Source: Gottfriedia acidiceleris (GTDB lineage Bacteria; Bacillota; Bacilli; Bacillales; Bacillaceae_G). Taken from it: DNA of 64,000 bases. The notes beneath the pieces were generated by a model that saw only the letters and a program-made list of their open reading frames with translations, ran no database searches and was not told the origin of the DNA. A program made the position numbers and the translations under genes. The stretch spans positions 37,938 through 101,937 of the forward strand of contig NZ_SCFN01000018.1 in NCBI RefSeq assembly GCF_004138285.1, written 5' to 3'. The number at the start of each line of letters is the position of its first letter. Position 1 is the first letter of the stretch. Shown here one piece after another: positions 1-9,769 of the stretch.

Positions 1-14
1 TGAAGAATAAAACT

Positions 15-959
15 TCAAAGACGTCGATCATTCCAAAAATTTAATGAAAAATGTTCATTCGGGTTATATACCTTAAATGCATACCCTTTTGCTCTTAAAA
101 AGCTAATAATTTCAGGAAGTGCATCCAATGTTGTTTGCTTTTCATGTAGTAAAATGACTTCTTTATTTTTGGTTGTTTGTTTCTTTACTTCATTTACAAC
201 AGTCGAAGCATTAGCAGTGTTCTCCCAATCATGTGTATCTACATTCCAATCCCAAATTTTCAATCCTGCGTTAACTGAATCATTGCGAAGTTTCAAGCTC
301 AATCCTGGCCTCGATCCATAAGGAGCACGAACTAATCGAGTTTTTTCACCAGTCACATGATTGATAATTGATAAAGATTGTTCCATTTCTGAAACAAAAA
401 GACTTTGTTTGTAAAGTCGATGATAGTTATGGGTCATACTATGAGCGCCAATGTAATTCCCTTCATGAACCGCTCTTTTTACTTCTTCTTGATGGTTATT
501 TACGTTTTTTCCAACCATAAAGAAAGTCGCATTTATTTTTTCATTCTTTAATACATCTAGAATTTGGCTTGTCAGCGCACTCGGTCCATCATCAAATGTC
601 AGATAGACAACTTTCTGATCTTGAATAATTTGTTGCTTCTTAATGGACAAATTGATATTATTTTCTTGCTCCTGATGATTGGGCTTTTGACTACTTTCTT
701 TTGGTTTATTTAAGTTTCCTATCTCTGATTTCTTAGTAGTTGATTGTTTTGAATTACCTTCTTTGTTATGTTTTATGCTGTTTTTGGAGGTCTTTAATTG
801 TAACTGTTCGGTTTCAGCACTTTTTGCTACATTTTCAGTAGCAAATCCTTTCAATTTACCAACTAAATGGTAAATGAGTGAGAATATTAGTAATATCACA
901 CATAAGCTTAAAATTGTTCTCTTTAACATCCTTTTTTTCTTTCTTTTTCGGGATTTCAT
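15..959 (-). CDS. Membrane-anchored polysaccharide deacetylase (NodB/CE4 family)
   Basis: Predicted metal-dependent deacetylase of cell-wall or exopolysaccharide N-acetyl groups, acting outside the membrane. Near the N-terminus there is a basic stretch and one hydrophobic segment (LSLCVILLIFSLIYHLV), followed by a low-complexity Lys/Ser/Gln linker and a C-terminal NodB domain. All five CE4 motifs are visible: TFDDGPS, HSMTH, RAPYGSRPG, WNVDTHDW and LLHE. I start at the ATG at 959 (MKSRKRKKK), 8 nt after a GGTGA; an upstream in-frame ATG at 1001 lacks a good ribosome site. Four 11-bp direct repeats lie 61-104 bp upstream, suggesting control by an OmpR-type regulator, perhaps the one encoded at 3412-4092. 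The exact substrate is not readable. Confidence 0.9.
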   Translation of the reverse strand: MKSRKRKKKRMLKRTILSLCVILLIFSLIYHLVGKLKGFATENVAKSAETEQLQLKTSKNSIKHNKEGNSKQSTTKKSEIGNLNKPKESSQKPNHQEQENNINLSIKKQQIIQDQKVVYLTFDDGPSALTSQILDVLKNEKINATFFMVGKNVNNHQEEVKRAVHEGNYIGAHSMTHNYHRLYKQSLFVSEMEQSLSIINHVTGEKTRLVRAPYGSRPGLSLKLRNDSVNAGLKIWDWNVDTHDWENTANASTVVNEVKKQTTKNKEVILLHEKQTTLDALPEIISFLRAKGYAFKVYNPNEHFSLNFWNDRRL

Positions 960-1019
960 CTCTCTTTCACCGCACTCTCCACTCCTTGAATTTCTATACA
1001 ATAAAGATAAAGGCTCTGA

Positions 1020-1063
1020 ATAAAGATGAAATGAAGATGAGATGAAGTATCAATGAAGATTAA
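1020..1063 (-). promoter_or_regulatory. Array of four 11-bp direct repeats upstream of the deacetylase gene
   Basis: Tandem units on the plus strand: ATAAAGATGAA, ATGAAGATGAG, ATGAAGTATCA, ATGAAGATTAA. An 11-bp period is typical of direct-repeat sites bound by OmpR/PhoB-type response regulators. A closely related array sits at 4866-4909 at the same distance from its gene. Confidence 0.6.
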
Positions 1064-1117
1064 TAAATAATGACAAAAAAGTCCGAATTTCTGTTTGTTG
1101 TTTTTCTGGATATAAAA

Positions 1118-1141
1118 AAGAGACCATTTGAATGGTCTCTT
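1118..1141 (-). terminator. Rho-independent terminator
   Basis: An 11-bp perfect stem (AAGAGACCATT / AATGGTCTCTT) with a 2-nt loop is followed on the minus strand by a run of Ts. It lies just after the solute-binding-protein remnant. Confidence 0.85.
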
Positions 1142-1159
1142 AGGAATTTCTTTATTCTT

Positions 1160-1453
1160 CTACTCGTTTAAGTAGGTCATTACTCTGTACTGTATAATAT
1201 CCTCTACAGTTTCCGCAGATTTTTGACCTTCAAAATAGCTTGGCGTTTCCTCTGAGAGAATTTTTTGAACCTTATCATTCCATCTTACTTCTGTGTTTGC
1301 TTCAGCAATCATCTGCTTAAGTGGTTGAAGCGACTCTTCTGTTACGGTTATCTTTCCACCTTTGCCTCCGTAAACTTTTGCACTCCCTCCTATTGCTCCA
1401 TTTAATAAATCGGCAAATACCTTTTCATTTGACGCGATATTAAGAGAGAACAT
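1160..1453 (-). pseudogene. C-terminal remnant of a sugar ABC transporter solute-binding protein
   Basis: The 97 codons carry the C-terminal signature of family 1 extracellular solute-binding proteins: a segment like YFEGQKSAETVEDIIQ followed by YRVMTYLNE at the very end. The usual protein is over 400 residues with a lipoprotein signal; here the in-frame sequence upstream of the ATG meets a TGA within about ten codons and no lipobox exists. With the truncated permease at 4205-4798 it looks like the far end of one broken transporter operon, the middle having been replaced by the two-component system. The frame itself is intact, so a short product could be made, but it could not bind sugar as the family does. 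Confidence 0.65.
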
Positions 1454-1529
1454 ATCCCTTATAGATTGATAAAAACTTCAACAAAATAACTGGTCGGGTA
1501 ATTCTAGGAGCATTAACCTGTAATAAAAA

Positions 1530-1552
1530 ATCGCCCTTTTGACTTGGGCGAT
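1530..1552 (-). terminator. Terminator of the response regulator/kinase operon
   Basis: Stem ATCGCCC / GGGCGAT with a T-run on the minus strand, directly after the histidine kinase stop codon. Confidence 0.85.
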
Positions 1553-1594
1553 ACAACTGAAAGAATAGTATAGTTCAATTTTCCAAACAGATTT

Positions 1595-3415
1595 TCAATT
1601 ATTTTTATTTAAATAAAAGTAAATTAATACGCCATCTGATGTATTCATGACACCATACCTCACATCATGTAGTTCTAATATATTTTTTGAAATGGCAAGA
1701 CCTAACCCAGTACTACCTTCTGTTCGTTGTCTTGATGTATCCCCGCGATAGAAACGGTCCCAAACCCTATCTAATTGGTCTATGGGTATATGTGACCCTT
1801 TATTTTCAACGCACACTTTCACTTGCTCGTCCTCTATTTTCATTGAAATATAGATATGTTCATGATCAGGGGTATAGCGGATGGCATTTGTTATATAGTT
1901 CGTGAATACTTGTTCAATTCGATGCTGATTTGCGAACACTTCGATTGACGTTAAATCTTTATGAATCATTAGTTCTTTTTTCTCAATTTCTAAAGATAAC
2001 TGATTACAAACATGCTCAATTATTTTATCAATAAAAAAGGGTTCCATTTTCATTTTATAAGTTCCAGACTCGTATTTTGCAAGTTTAAGCATATCGACAA
2101 TTAATAAGTCCATCTTGTCGACTTCTTTTTCCATCGCTTCAAAATAGTAGACCTTCTTATGACTAGCAACACCGTCTTTTAATATCGAAATACAGCTTTT
2201 CATAATACTGAGTGGGGTCTTCAATTCATGTGAAACACCTGAAATAAATTCTTTTCTTGTATTTTCTAATTGTTTTTCTTTCTCAATATCTTGTTGTAGT
2301 TGTGTAATATGTGAATGCAGCGTATTTGAAAGTAAATTTATATTCTGAGATAAATCGCCAATTTCATCTTTCGAATGATATTCTATTCGTTCTGAAAAAT
2401 CTAAGTGAGCAATTTTTCTAGTAGTATCGTTAATTCTTAATAATGGTCTTGCAATTTTGAATGAATAGTAAATGGACGCTAAAATTGTAAGAAGTAAAAC
2501 AAACGCAATTATATAGACAAAATAATCTTTTACCATTTGTACTGCTTCGTCTACTGGTTGTAAGGACGCCATTGAAAAAATATAATTTGTTTCACCATTT
2601 TTATTTTTGATTGGATCGATAAAAAGTTTATATTTAATGCCATTTTGTTCATAATCAAGCGTTTTGAAATTTGTGTATTTGTTTTCTTCATCAAACAATA
2701 AGCTCGTTTGGAACTCATTAATTCGATCCATTAATAAACTATTACTATATATGATGCTTGAAACATCATTCCGATTAGGAATTCGTACATCTTGTATCAT
2801 TCCCTTTAATCGATTGATTCGAAAATTAGTGACATATTTTTGGGTTAAATCTACTTTCTCTTTTAGATCGTTATGTTGATTATTAGGCTTTAATTCTTTT
2901 TCAATGTTTGTCCAAATATATTGATTTACCCAATATGAATTATTTTGTACTGAGTAAAGATAGAATGGGATCTTTCTATTTTTTTTTTCAACAGTATAAA
3001 GATCCACACTATCACCTTTTGAAATTGTAGGCGTATCTTTTAAAAACTCTTCTGCTTTAAAAAAATGATACAGAGGAACCCTTAAGTAATGAGATGAACT
3101 TTTACCTTCTACTATTTTAATTTCCGCATAATAATCATTTGCGGTTTTTATATTTCCATTTTGGTCTAAAGTAGTAATCCATGTATTTTGAACACGATAA
3201 AAATCTTGTTCTAATTGCTGAATTGACTGAACATTACCGTTACTATTTAGATATTGTTTCTCAAATGATTTTATACTTGATTTTAGATCATTTACTTTAC
3301 GATTCGCATAATATTGCTTAAAAAAAATTGTTTGACCAATATAAATGGATCCAGTGATTAACAAACACAAAGTTGTTGTTAATAAAAACAGTTTTATGAC
3401 AATCCCAAATTTCAT
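1595..3415 (-). CDS. Membrane sensor histidine kinase
   Basis: Two-component sensor. Transmembrane segments at about residues 8-30 and 298-318 bracket a roughly 265-residue extracellular domain of no clear family. They are followed by a HAMP linker (about 320-372), a HisKA dimerisation domain with phospho-accepting His396 in FISGVSHELKTPLS, and a HATPase_c domain with the N box (YITNAIRYTPD) and G box (GSTGLGLAISKN). Its ATG overlaps the TGA of the regulator gene in ATGA, indicating translational coupling. The signal is unknown; the large outer domain and the nearby deacetylase make a cell-envelope cue plausible (inference). Confidence 0.93.
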   Translation of the reverse strand: MKFGIVIKLFLLTTTLCLLITGSIYIGQTIFFKQYYANRKVNDLKSSIKSFEKQYLNSNGNVQSIQQLEQDFYRVQNTWITTLDQNGNIKTANDYYAEIKIVEGKSSSHYLRVPLYHFFKAEEFLKDTPTISKGDSVDLYTVEKKNRKIPFYLYSVQNNSYWVNQYIWTNIEKELKPNNQHNDLKEKVDLTQKYVTNFRINRLKGMIQDVRIPNRNDVSSIIYSNSLLMDRINEFQTSLLFDEENKYTNFKTLDYEQNGIKYKLFIDPIKNKNGETNYIFSMASLQPVDEAVQMVKDYFVYIIAFVLLLTILASIYYSFKIARPLLRINDTTRKIAHLDFSERIEYHSKDEIGDLSQNINLLSNTLHSHITQLQQDIEKEKQLENTRKEFISGVSHELKTPLSIMKSCISILKDGVASHKKVYYFEAMEKEVDKMDLLIVDMLKLAKYESGTYKMKMEPFFIDKIIEHVCNQLSLEIEKKELMIHKDLTSIEVFANQHRIEQVFTNYITNAIRYTPDHEHIYISMKIEDEQVKVCVENKGSHIPIDQLDRVWDRFYRGDTSRQRTEGSTGLGLAISKNILELHDVRYGVMNTSDGVLIYFYLNKNN

Positions 3416-4092
3416 ACGGTTTCCTCAAATTTATAACCTGTTCGAATGATCGTTGAAATCAGTTTTGATTTACTGCCTAATTTCGTCCGTAAATTACGTA
3501 TATGTGTATTAATTGTTCGATCATCACCATTATAGTCATAGCCCCAAACCTTTTCCACGAGTTGTTCTCTTGTAATCACAATCCCATAATTTTGCATTAA
3601 ATATGTTAATATTTCAAATTCAGTATGGGTTAAATTGATATTTTCACCATCTACTTTGACTTTCCGTGAAGAAAAATCGACCGATATGCCATGTTTAGAT
3701 AAAGTATCTTTTGAGGTCTCATTCGTTTTATATCGACTTTCAAGCAAACGTTTAACTCTTGCTAGCAAAATTGGAGGGCTATAAGGTTTTGTAATATAGT
3801 CATCCGCACCTAACTCAAACCCAAGCAGAGTATCATCTTCATCAACCCGAGCAGTTAACATGATGATTGGTACATTTGACGTTTTACGTATTCTTCTACA
3901 AACTGCCCATCCATCGACTTTCGGCAACATAATATCGAGAATAATGAGATGAAAATCTAGTTCTTGAAACAATTCCAATGCTTGTTCACCATCGATTGCT
4001 TCAATTACTTCATGACCTTCATTTAATAAATAATCTTTTACGATTTCACGTAAAATCGTTTCATCTTCTACGATTAAGATTTTATATGGCAT
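3412..4092 (-). CDS. OmpR/PhoB-family response regulator
   Basis: Receiver domain with acidic pocket (VEDE), phospho-acceptor Asp53 in LIILDIMLP and conserved Lys102 in YITKPYS, followed by a winged-helix DNA-binding domain ending in NTHIRNLRTKLG. Usual family length (226 aa). First gene of the pair with the kinase. The 11-bp direct repeats at 1020-1063 and 4866-4909 are good candidates for its binding sites, because regulators of this family bind direct repeats with this period. No repeats are seen directly in front of this gene. The start has only a weak Shine-Dalgarno. Confidence 0.93.
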   Translation of the reverse strand: MPYKILIVEDETILREIVKDYLLNEGHEVIEAIDGEQALELFQELDFHLIILDIMLPKVDGWAVCRRIRKTSNVPIIMLTARVDEDDTLLGFELGADDYITKPYSPPILLARVKRLLESRYKTNETSKDTLSKHGISVDFSSRKVKVDGENINLTHTEFEILTYLMQNYGIVITREQLVEKVWGYDYNGDDRTINTHIRNLRTKLGSKSKLISTIIRTGYKFEETV

Positions 4093-4204
4093 GTTCTATC
4101 CACGCTCGCTTTCTATGCTCTCCCATACTACTATTTTATCCAACATGGAATTTTATTAATAATTCATGTATCCATTAATCCTTTGCTCTTGATAGCTGTC
4201 TAAA

Positions 4205-4798
4205 TTAAAATGCACGACCTGCGCCTTCCATTTCGGCTATTTCATAGTAATCTTTCGGTATATTTTGAAGCCCAGCTAAGAAAAGGATCATGTCATATCC
4301 GATGTTTTTCCATAAATAAACAACTGATACAACTGTTATCGACCAATTTGACTTCATCCAATTGATTTGAGTAAAGCCTAAACTCACTAACCATGAATTA
4401 AATGTACCGTTCCAATCAAATAATATTTGCCATAGCATAACGATCGAAGCCACTGGGACAACAATTGGTAAGATGAATGAACTGATTATGACATTTTTAA
4501 ATAGTACTGTTTGTTCCAAACAAAGTGCCAGTAGTAAAGAAATCCCAATTAAAAGTGGGACATTGATTGCGGTAAACCAAAATGTAATTGACGCAGCCTT
4601 TAAAAATGAAGCACTTGCTAGTAGCTCTTTATAATTGAAAAGGCCAACAAATAACCCCCCAACCGCTCCATCTTTAAATGAATAGATTGTTCCCATAACA
4701 AATGGGATTAAATAGAAAAGGGAAAAACCAATCAAACTAGGTAATAAGAAAAATGCTGCAACCCTACCATCGTTATTTAATCGTTTACGAATGTTCAT
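4205..4798 (-). pseudogene. Truncated MalF/UgpA-type ABC transporter permease
   Basis: N-terminal two thirds of a carbohydrate ABC permease: FFLLPSLIGFSLFYLIPF, then the usual transmembrane series. It stops inside the cytoplasmic EAA loop (YYEIAEMEGAGRAF, then TAA), the helix that docks on the ATPase. Family members run to about 290 residues, so the last two membrane helices are missing. After the stop only a few codons (FRQLS) still look like the family before similarity ends near the regulator promoter. A GTG at 4807 is an alternative start. The partner fragment is the solute-binding-protein tail at 1160-1453; permease-permease-binding protein is a common Bacillus order, so a second permease appears to have been lost. 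Confidence 0.75.
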
Positions 4799-4865
4799 TG
4801 AACTCACTACTTTCTATAATTGAGTAATTATTATTTGTATAATAATTCTGCTCTGAAAGAAATAT

Positions 4866-4909
4866 ATCCTAATGAGATAAAGATGAGATAAAGATGAAAT
4901 AAAGATTTG
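4866..4909 (-). promoter_or_regulatory. 11-bp direct-repeat array upstream of the broken permease
   Basis: Units ATCCTAATGAG, ATAAAGATGAG, ATAAAGATGAA, ATAAAGATTTG. The period and motif match the array before the deacetylase gene, and the distance to the start codon is nearly the same (59-69 bp versus 61 bp). A shared regulator is inferred. Confidence 0.55.
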
Positions 4910-4970
4910 GCGAAAAATTGATTTGTTAAAACAGTAAAAAGCTAACGAATTTGTTAGATTTTAAACACAA

Positions 4971-5009
4971 AAAAACTGAGAAAGGAGACTACCACCTCTC
5001 TCAGTTTTT
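4971..5009 (-). terminator. Rho-independent terminator
   Basis: Stem AAAAACTGAGA / TCTCAGTTTTT. It ends transcription from the interrupted lipoprotein gene and could act in both directions. Confidence 0.8.
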
Positions 5010-5073
5010 AATTCAAAAATTCCACTTAAATCATCAGTAAAAATAGACAGTCAGCATTCCATAAATTTAACTA

Positions 5074-6096
5074 TTACTCAACGATTTTAACTATTGGTTT
5101 CAAATCAGAATAATAACTAGCCAGTAATTTCCCGCTTGAAGAAAAACCAATCAGATTAGGTTGAGTTTTTATATTAACCTCTATTTTCCTAATGCTCTTA
5201 TTCGAAAGTTGATACATACTGAATTCCTTATCATCTATGATTGCTAGTGAATCACCATGTACATCGAATGAATTTATATATTTTGAATGTGTATCTACAT
5301 CAACGAATTCTTTAACATTTATATCGTAATACCCAAAGTGTTGATTATTCCAATATCTAAAATCTTCAAAATGGATCGCAAAGATTTTATTATTTGTCAG
5401 CTTTGCATAACCTGGGTATTTGAAAGGGGATTCATGTTATTTTATCTGACCAGTTTTTAGATCATAGACATAGTAATACCCTTTCTCGCTAATGGTGTCC
5501 GTCCATACTAGTTTTCCCTCTGCCATATGAACAAAGTTATTATATAATTGTAAATTATTTACTTTTGCTACATCTTTATATGTATTTCGTATTAAGTCAT
5601 ATAATCGTACAACGCATTCTCTGTTTTCTTTCACATAAACAAAAGCGACGTAATCTTTATATAAAAATGGAGCATCAGCTGTGTATAGACCAGGAACAGA
5701 TGCGGAAATCCGAGTTATTTTCTTCGTCTTTTTATTCATCACATACGTTTTATTTCTTTCCCCATCTGCAACTGCATCTACCCAAATTAACCAATCCTTA
5801 TTTACCATACTTCCCTGTATCATCGGATCGTTAAATTTCGATTTAAAGATTGAAGTTATTTTTTTCGTTTTCATATTCATCTGAATTAACTTATTTGTTC
5901 CCGTACTTTTATCATTTACAGTTGCATAAAGGACGTCCTTATATAACGAAGGATTCAAAAAATCTTGGTACGGTATCTCAACACTTTTGACTTGATACTG
6001 TTGATTATGGTCAAATCGTTTAAATACCTCTTCCTTTGATAGCCCGCACCCACTTAAAAGTAATAACGAGCTAAATATTGCAATTGATTTTTTCAA
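5074..6096 (-). pseudogene. Beta-propeller-like lipoprotein gene interrupted by an in-frame stop
   Basis: Starts at a TTG 7 nt after GGAGG, with a lipoprotein signal (SSLLLLSGCG). The body has repeated strand patterns such as KKITSIFKS, KKITRISAS and YYVYDLKTGQIK, like TolB/propeller proteins. A TAA at 5437-5439 ends the first part, but the same frame continues for 120 more codons (HESPFKYPGYAKL ... LKPIVKIVE) to a TAA at 5074-5076, just before a terminator. The continuation has the same style (YYDINVKEFVDVD, MYQLSNKSIRKIE). This is a nonsense mutation or a sequencing error; no frameshift is needed. Function unknown. Confidence 0.8.
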
Positions 6097-6170
6097 AAGT
6101 TGTTCCTCCAAATCGTGTTCTTTGAAGAATTTATGACTAGTTCTTTATTACACCTAAATAAAATTAATAC

Positions 6171-6208
6171 AAAAAAAGACAAGCCAAGCTCTTATAAAGC
6201 TGGCTTGT
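6171..6208 (-). terminator. Terminator of S8 protease 1
   Basis: Stem built from ACAAGCCAGCT / AGCTTGGCTTGT, imperfect at one base, with a seven-T run on the minus strand right after the protease stop. Confidence 0.85.
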
Positions 6209-6217
6209 ACCAAAAAA

Positions 6218-9200
6218 TTAACGTTTTACTGTAACTTTTTCTGATTCTGTTGTTACATTAAATCCATCCTTCGTTGTAACACCTGCAGAAATAAAATAAG
6301 TACCATCTGGGACATTTGATTCAGGTGTCCATTTCATACGTAAAGTATGCTCGTTTAGTACATCTTTAGTTTCAATTATTTTACCATTTTCATCTTTAAC
6401 ATAAATTTTCCAATCTACACGATTGTTTGCATAACCAGTTATTTGAGCAGGATTATTTTCGTTTACATTTGTTCCAGAAACGTAAAACCAACTAAGAACC
6501 ATATTATAATCAATATATGATCGATCACCCCAAACAGCGTAGCTTTGATTGTATGCATAATCATAACCCATTATTAAAATTCCCTTTGGTTCAGTTGGTA
6601 CAATAAGAGATGTTTCGCCTTCGTTCGTTTCATAATACTCGCCATTTACATATACAATGGCACCTTTGTATCCACTACTACCGGCACTATCAGCAGCATT
6701 AAATGATATTTCATATTTTCCATTTTTTGGTTGCACTTGAATATTTGAAACTTTTACAGCCGTTGAATCGATCTTTACAGGCAATTTTACATATTGTGGT
6801 TTCGCAGTTTTATAATCCAAAGTTGATTTGATTACATAATTATAAGTACCATCCGGAACAAACTCACCCTTCTCATTTGTCTCGTTCCATGTATAATTAG
6901 GTGCAGAATATTGATCAAACATATAGTAGAAATCACCATTAGCCATGTTGTTTTTTGTGAATTTATATGGTGAACCATCCGCTGTGAATTCACTAAAGTT
7001 TCCTAGCCATTTAACTTTTTTCCCTTTTTGGTCTTCTATATACATTTCGGTTTCTTTTAGATTTCGTAATACTTGAAACGACGGGTAAACACCTGGTGCA
7101 AACGTGTTTGGTGAAATCGTCATATGATCTAAATTAAAGCTATTTGTCATTCGATCATATCCTAATGGAGCTTCAGATACATCATCCCAAAGTACAGTAT
7201 ATCCTACAAATACACCATCATTCCAAGGAGCAGGATCGATATTTTTCGGTTCTGTCCAATCACCTAAAAAGCCCATATATGGCATTGTTAAAGGAACCGC
7301 TTTCTCTTGATCTTTTCCTACTGGAGTAAGGCGGACAAATCCTTCCACAAAGGAATTTTTCCTTAATGTTCTGGGAAAGCGAATCTCGACCTTCAGGTTT
7401 TTCTCTTCTCCTGCTTTAATTTTTAAATTCGCCCCATTTGTACCAATTAATTTTTCCCCATTTACATATATAGAAGCACCTTCAATACGTTTACTTGATA
7501 AAGTTAAAAAATCTTTTGAATCTAAGGCTCCATCACCATTTAAGTCAAACTGTTTCGTAACTGTATCATCTGTTAAAAGATCTACATTAACAGTGTACTC
7601 ATATTCTTCTTTTGATTTCTTAGTTTCAAGGGATTCGACATTTAAATCAAAGATTGCTCTATCGTTTTTAATTTCCTTTAATGCTACTGCCCCAGCTTGC
7701 TCAAGTGGAGTATTTTTTCTTGTTACAATAACAGGAGTATTAATTGCATTTTGAATTTGCATTAAACCAGATCCTTGTATACGTGGAGAATACGGTACTT
7801 CACTATTTGTTGTTGGATCCATAACAACTTTTGCTGTATTCATTAATGCAATTTTTGATTTTAAAACCGTATCTTCTGAATGAGTTAATCCTTTTTGATA
7901 AAGTGCCTGTAAAAGCAAAGCTGAACCGCCTGCAACATGTGGTGTTGCCATTGATGTACCACTATAAACATCATAATTGTTACCAGGTACTGTCGAATAT
8001 ATATTTCCGCCCGGTGCAGTAATTTCAGGTTTAAAATCTAAAGTATAAGGTGCACCATATGACGAGAATGAAGACATTTGATTTTTATATTCATTATCGA
8101 CATATGTTCCACTAGAGAGTTGCATACTTATTTTTTGCCCATTAGATAGTTTAAAGATTAAATCATCACCTACTACTTTTGATGTTGTAACAGAAGTTAA
8201 AAAATACGGTGAAAAGTCGATATCAGGATAGTCGGGTACATCTGAGGCTGGTACTTGGATCAGTGCAACTGCCCCTCTTTTTGCTGCTTCTTGTTGGAAA
8301 GTAACATTCCCTATATAACCTGTTGATGGAATTGGTTTTGTTACAACAATTTTACCATTTACATCTTTTCCTTTATAATCAGCAGATCTTCCTTCACCAA
8401 CGTAAACAAAGTCATAATTTTTCCCTTTTTCTAAAACGTCAGTAAGTTTCTTGCCAGCTTGATTTTTATATGGAAAGATTTCACCAGTAGTTGATTGCAT
8501 AGAATCCATATGGATTTTTGAATTCTCATAAGATGCAACAGATAAAGCAAAAGGACTGACACTAGGTGATCCTACTGTACCGATATCTGGATTCTCTGCA
8601 AATGGTAGTGATGTTCTTTCTAATAGATAATTTTTCGTACTATAAGCTGCATTTCCTCCTGCAACAACAACCAATGTACCTTGTTCAGTTGCTTGACGAA
8701 TCGCTTTTTGTACTGGATCATCTTCTTCACCAACCCACCCTGAATCACTGCCTAAGCTCATATTTATAACATCTGCACCCATCGTTACTGCGTGCTGGAT
8801 TCCTGCAATAAGATCATCCTCATATGCTCCGCCACCATAATCCGAAAATACTTTTTCCGCTAACAATTGTACGCCAGGTGCAATCCCTTTTACTCCATCT
8901 TTCGTTTCATCACCATTTGCACCGATTGTTCCTGAAACGTGTGTACCATGTGGACTTCCATACTCGCCAGGAATAACATCTGTGTCATCATCGGCCCAGT
9001 CATATCCTGTTGGAACTTTGTCACTATACCAAACTTCATTCACATTTGTTTCTGCAAATTTTCCTTGAATCTTTTCTTTTGTCCACTTTTCTTGTTGTTT
9101 TCCTTTGTCAGTCAGAGTCAAATCTTTATGTGTCCAGTCAATACCTGAGTCGATTACTCCAACTACTAATCCTTCTCCTTGGTATCCATATGATTCCCAA

Positions 9201-9760
9201 ACTTTTTGAGCTTGTACTAATTCTTTACTTGCAGCCATAGATGGTTGGAATACTCTAGCAATATGAATATTTTTTACACCTTGAATTGATTTGATATCTT
9301 TAACATTCTTGTATTCTGTTTCAGTACTAAAACCGTTAAACCCTGTAAAGAAACGATGTTTTACATGAATATTTTTTTTCGTTTTATTAAGATTAGTAAT
9401 GACTTTATCTTGTTTTATCTTAAACTCTTTCTCTTTCGTTTTTTCAGACATGGCTGATGCATCTACTGGACTATCAACCTCAACTATTATTCTTACTTTC
9501 TCGTCTGGTTTAAATTTTTTAATTTGTTGTTTGTCCAAATTGTATAAGTCTTTATCTCCAATTTGATTCTTGTCACTAGATCGATTTTGATTTTGTTCAG
9601 ATAATAATCCTTTTTTTATGTAATCGCTTATATTACGAGTTGTTTTTTCATTTGATGAATTATTACTAACCCCTTCTGCAAATACAGTTGTTGAAAATAG
9701 TAAAACTGAAAGTCCAACTGAAGAAATTACCTTGTAAGGAAATCCGTTTCTTTTTTTCAA
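6218..9760 (-). CDS. Giant secreted S8 (subtilisin) serine protease 1, Vpr-like
   Basis: Signal peptide (SVGLSVLLFSTTVFAEG), then an inhibitor-type propeptide (about 85-175). The S8 catalytic domain has the triad (numbered from the GTG at 9769) Asp207 in VIDSGIDWTHKD, His274 in SPHGTHVSG and Ser606 in SGTSMATPHVAG. A PA-like domain (about 440-545) is inserted in the catalytic domain. The C-terminal half holds beta-sandwich/Fn3-like modules and an EF-hand-like calcium loop (DLNGDGALDSKDF). Alignment with the paralogue at 31118-34642 (MRKKKGFPYKV against LKKRNGFPYKV) favours the TTG at 9760 as start. The upstream region does not contain the repeated promoter module found by other secreted-protein genes here. 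Substrate unknown. Confidence 0.93.
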   Translation of the reverse strand: MKKRNGFPYKVISSVGLSVLLFSTTVFAEGVSNNSSNEKTTRNISDYIKKGLLSEQNQNRSSDKNQIGDKDLYNLDKQQIKKFKPDEKVRIIVEVDSPVDASAMSEKTKEKEFKIKQDKVITNLNKTKKNIHVKHRFFTGFNGFSTETEYKNVKDIKSIQGVKNIHIARVFQPSMAASKELVQAQKVWESYGYQGEGLVVGVIDSGIDWTHKDLTLTDKGKQQEKWTKEKIQGKFAETNVNEVWYSDKVPTGYDWADDDTDVIPGEYGSPHGTHVSGTIGANGDETKDGVKGIAPGVQLLAEKVFSDYGGGAYEDDLIAGIQHAVTMGADVINMSLGSDSGWVGEEDDPVQKAIRQATEQGTLVVVAGGNAAYSTKNYLLERTSLPFAENPDIGTVGSPSVSPFALSVASYENSKIHMDSMQSTTGEIFPYKNQAGKKLTDVLEKGKNYDFVYVGEGRSADYKGKDVNGKIVVTKPIPSTGYIGNVTFQQEAAKRGAVALIQVPASDVPDYPDIDFSPYFLTSVTTSKVVGDDLIFKLSNGQKISMQLSSGTYVDNEYKNQMSSFSSYGAPYTLDFKPEITAPGGNIYSTVPGNNYDVYSGTSMATPHVAGGSALLLQALYQKGLTHSEDTVLKSKIALMNTAKVVMDPTTNSEVPYSPRIQGSGLMQIQNAINTPVIVTRKNTPLEQAGAVALKEIKNDRAIFDLNVESLETKKSKEEYEYTVNVDLLTDDTVTKQFDLNGDGALDSKDFLTLSSKRIEGASIYVNGEKLIGTNGANLKIKAGEEKNLKVEIRFPRTLRKNSFVEGFVRLTPVGKDQEKAVPLTMPYMGFLGDWTEPKNIDPAPWNDGVFVGYTVLWDDVSEAPLGYDRMTNSFNLDHMTISPNTFAPGVYPSFQVLRNLKETEMYIEDQKGKKVKWLGNFSEFTADGSPYKFTKNNMANGDFYYMFDQYSAPNYTWNETNEKGEFVPDGTYNYVIKSTLDYKTAKPQYVKLPVKIDSTAVKVSNIQVQPKNGKYEISFNAADSAGSSGYKGAIVYVNGEYYETNEGETSLIVPTEPKGILIMGYDYAYNQSYAVWGDRSYIDYNMVLSWFYVSGTNVNENNPAQITGYANNRVDWKIYVKDENGKIIETKDVLNEHTLRMKWTPESNVPDGTYFISAGVTTKDGFNVTTESEKVTVKR

Positions 9761-9769
9761 ACTCTCCAC

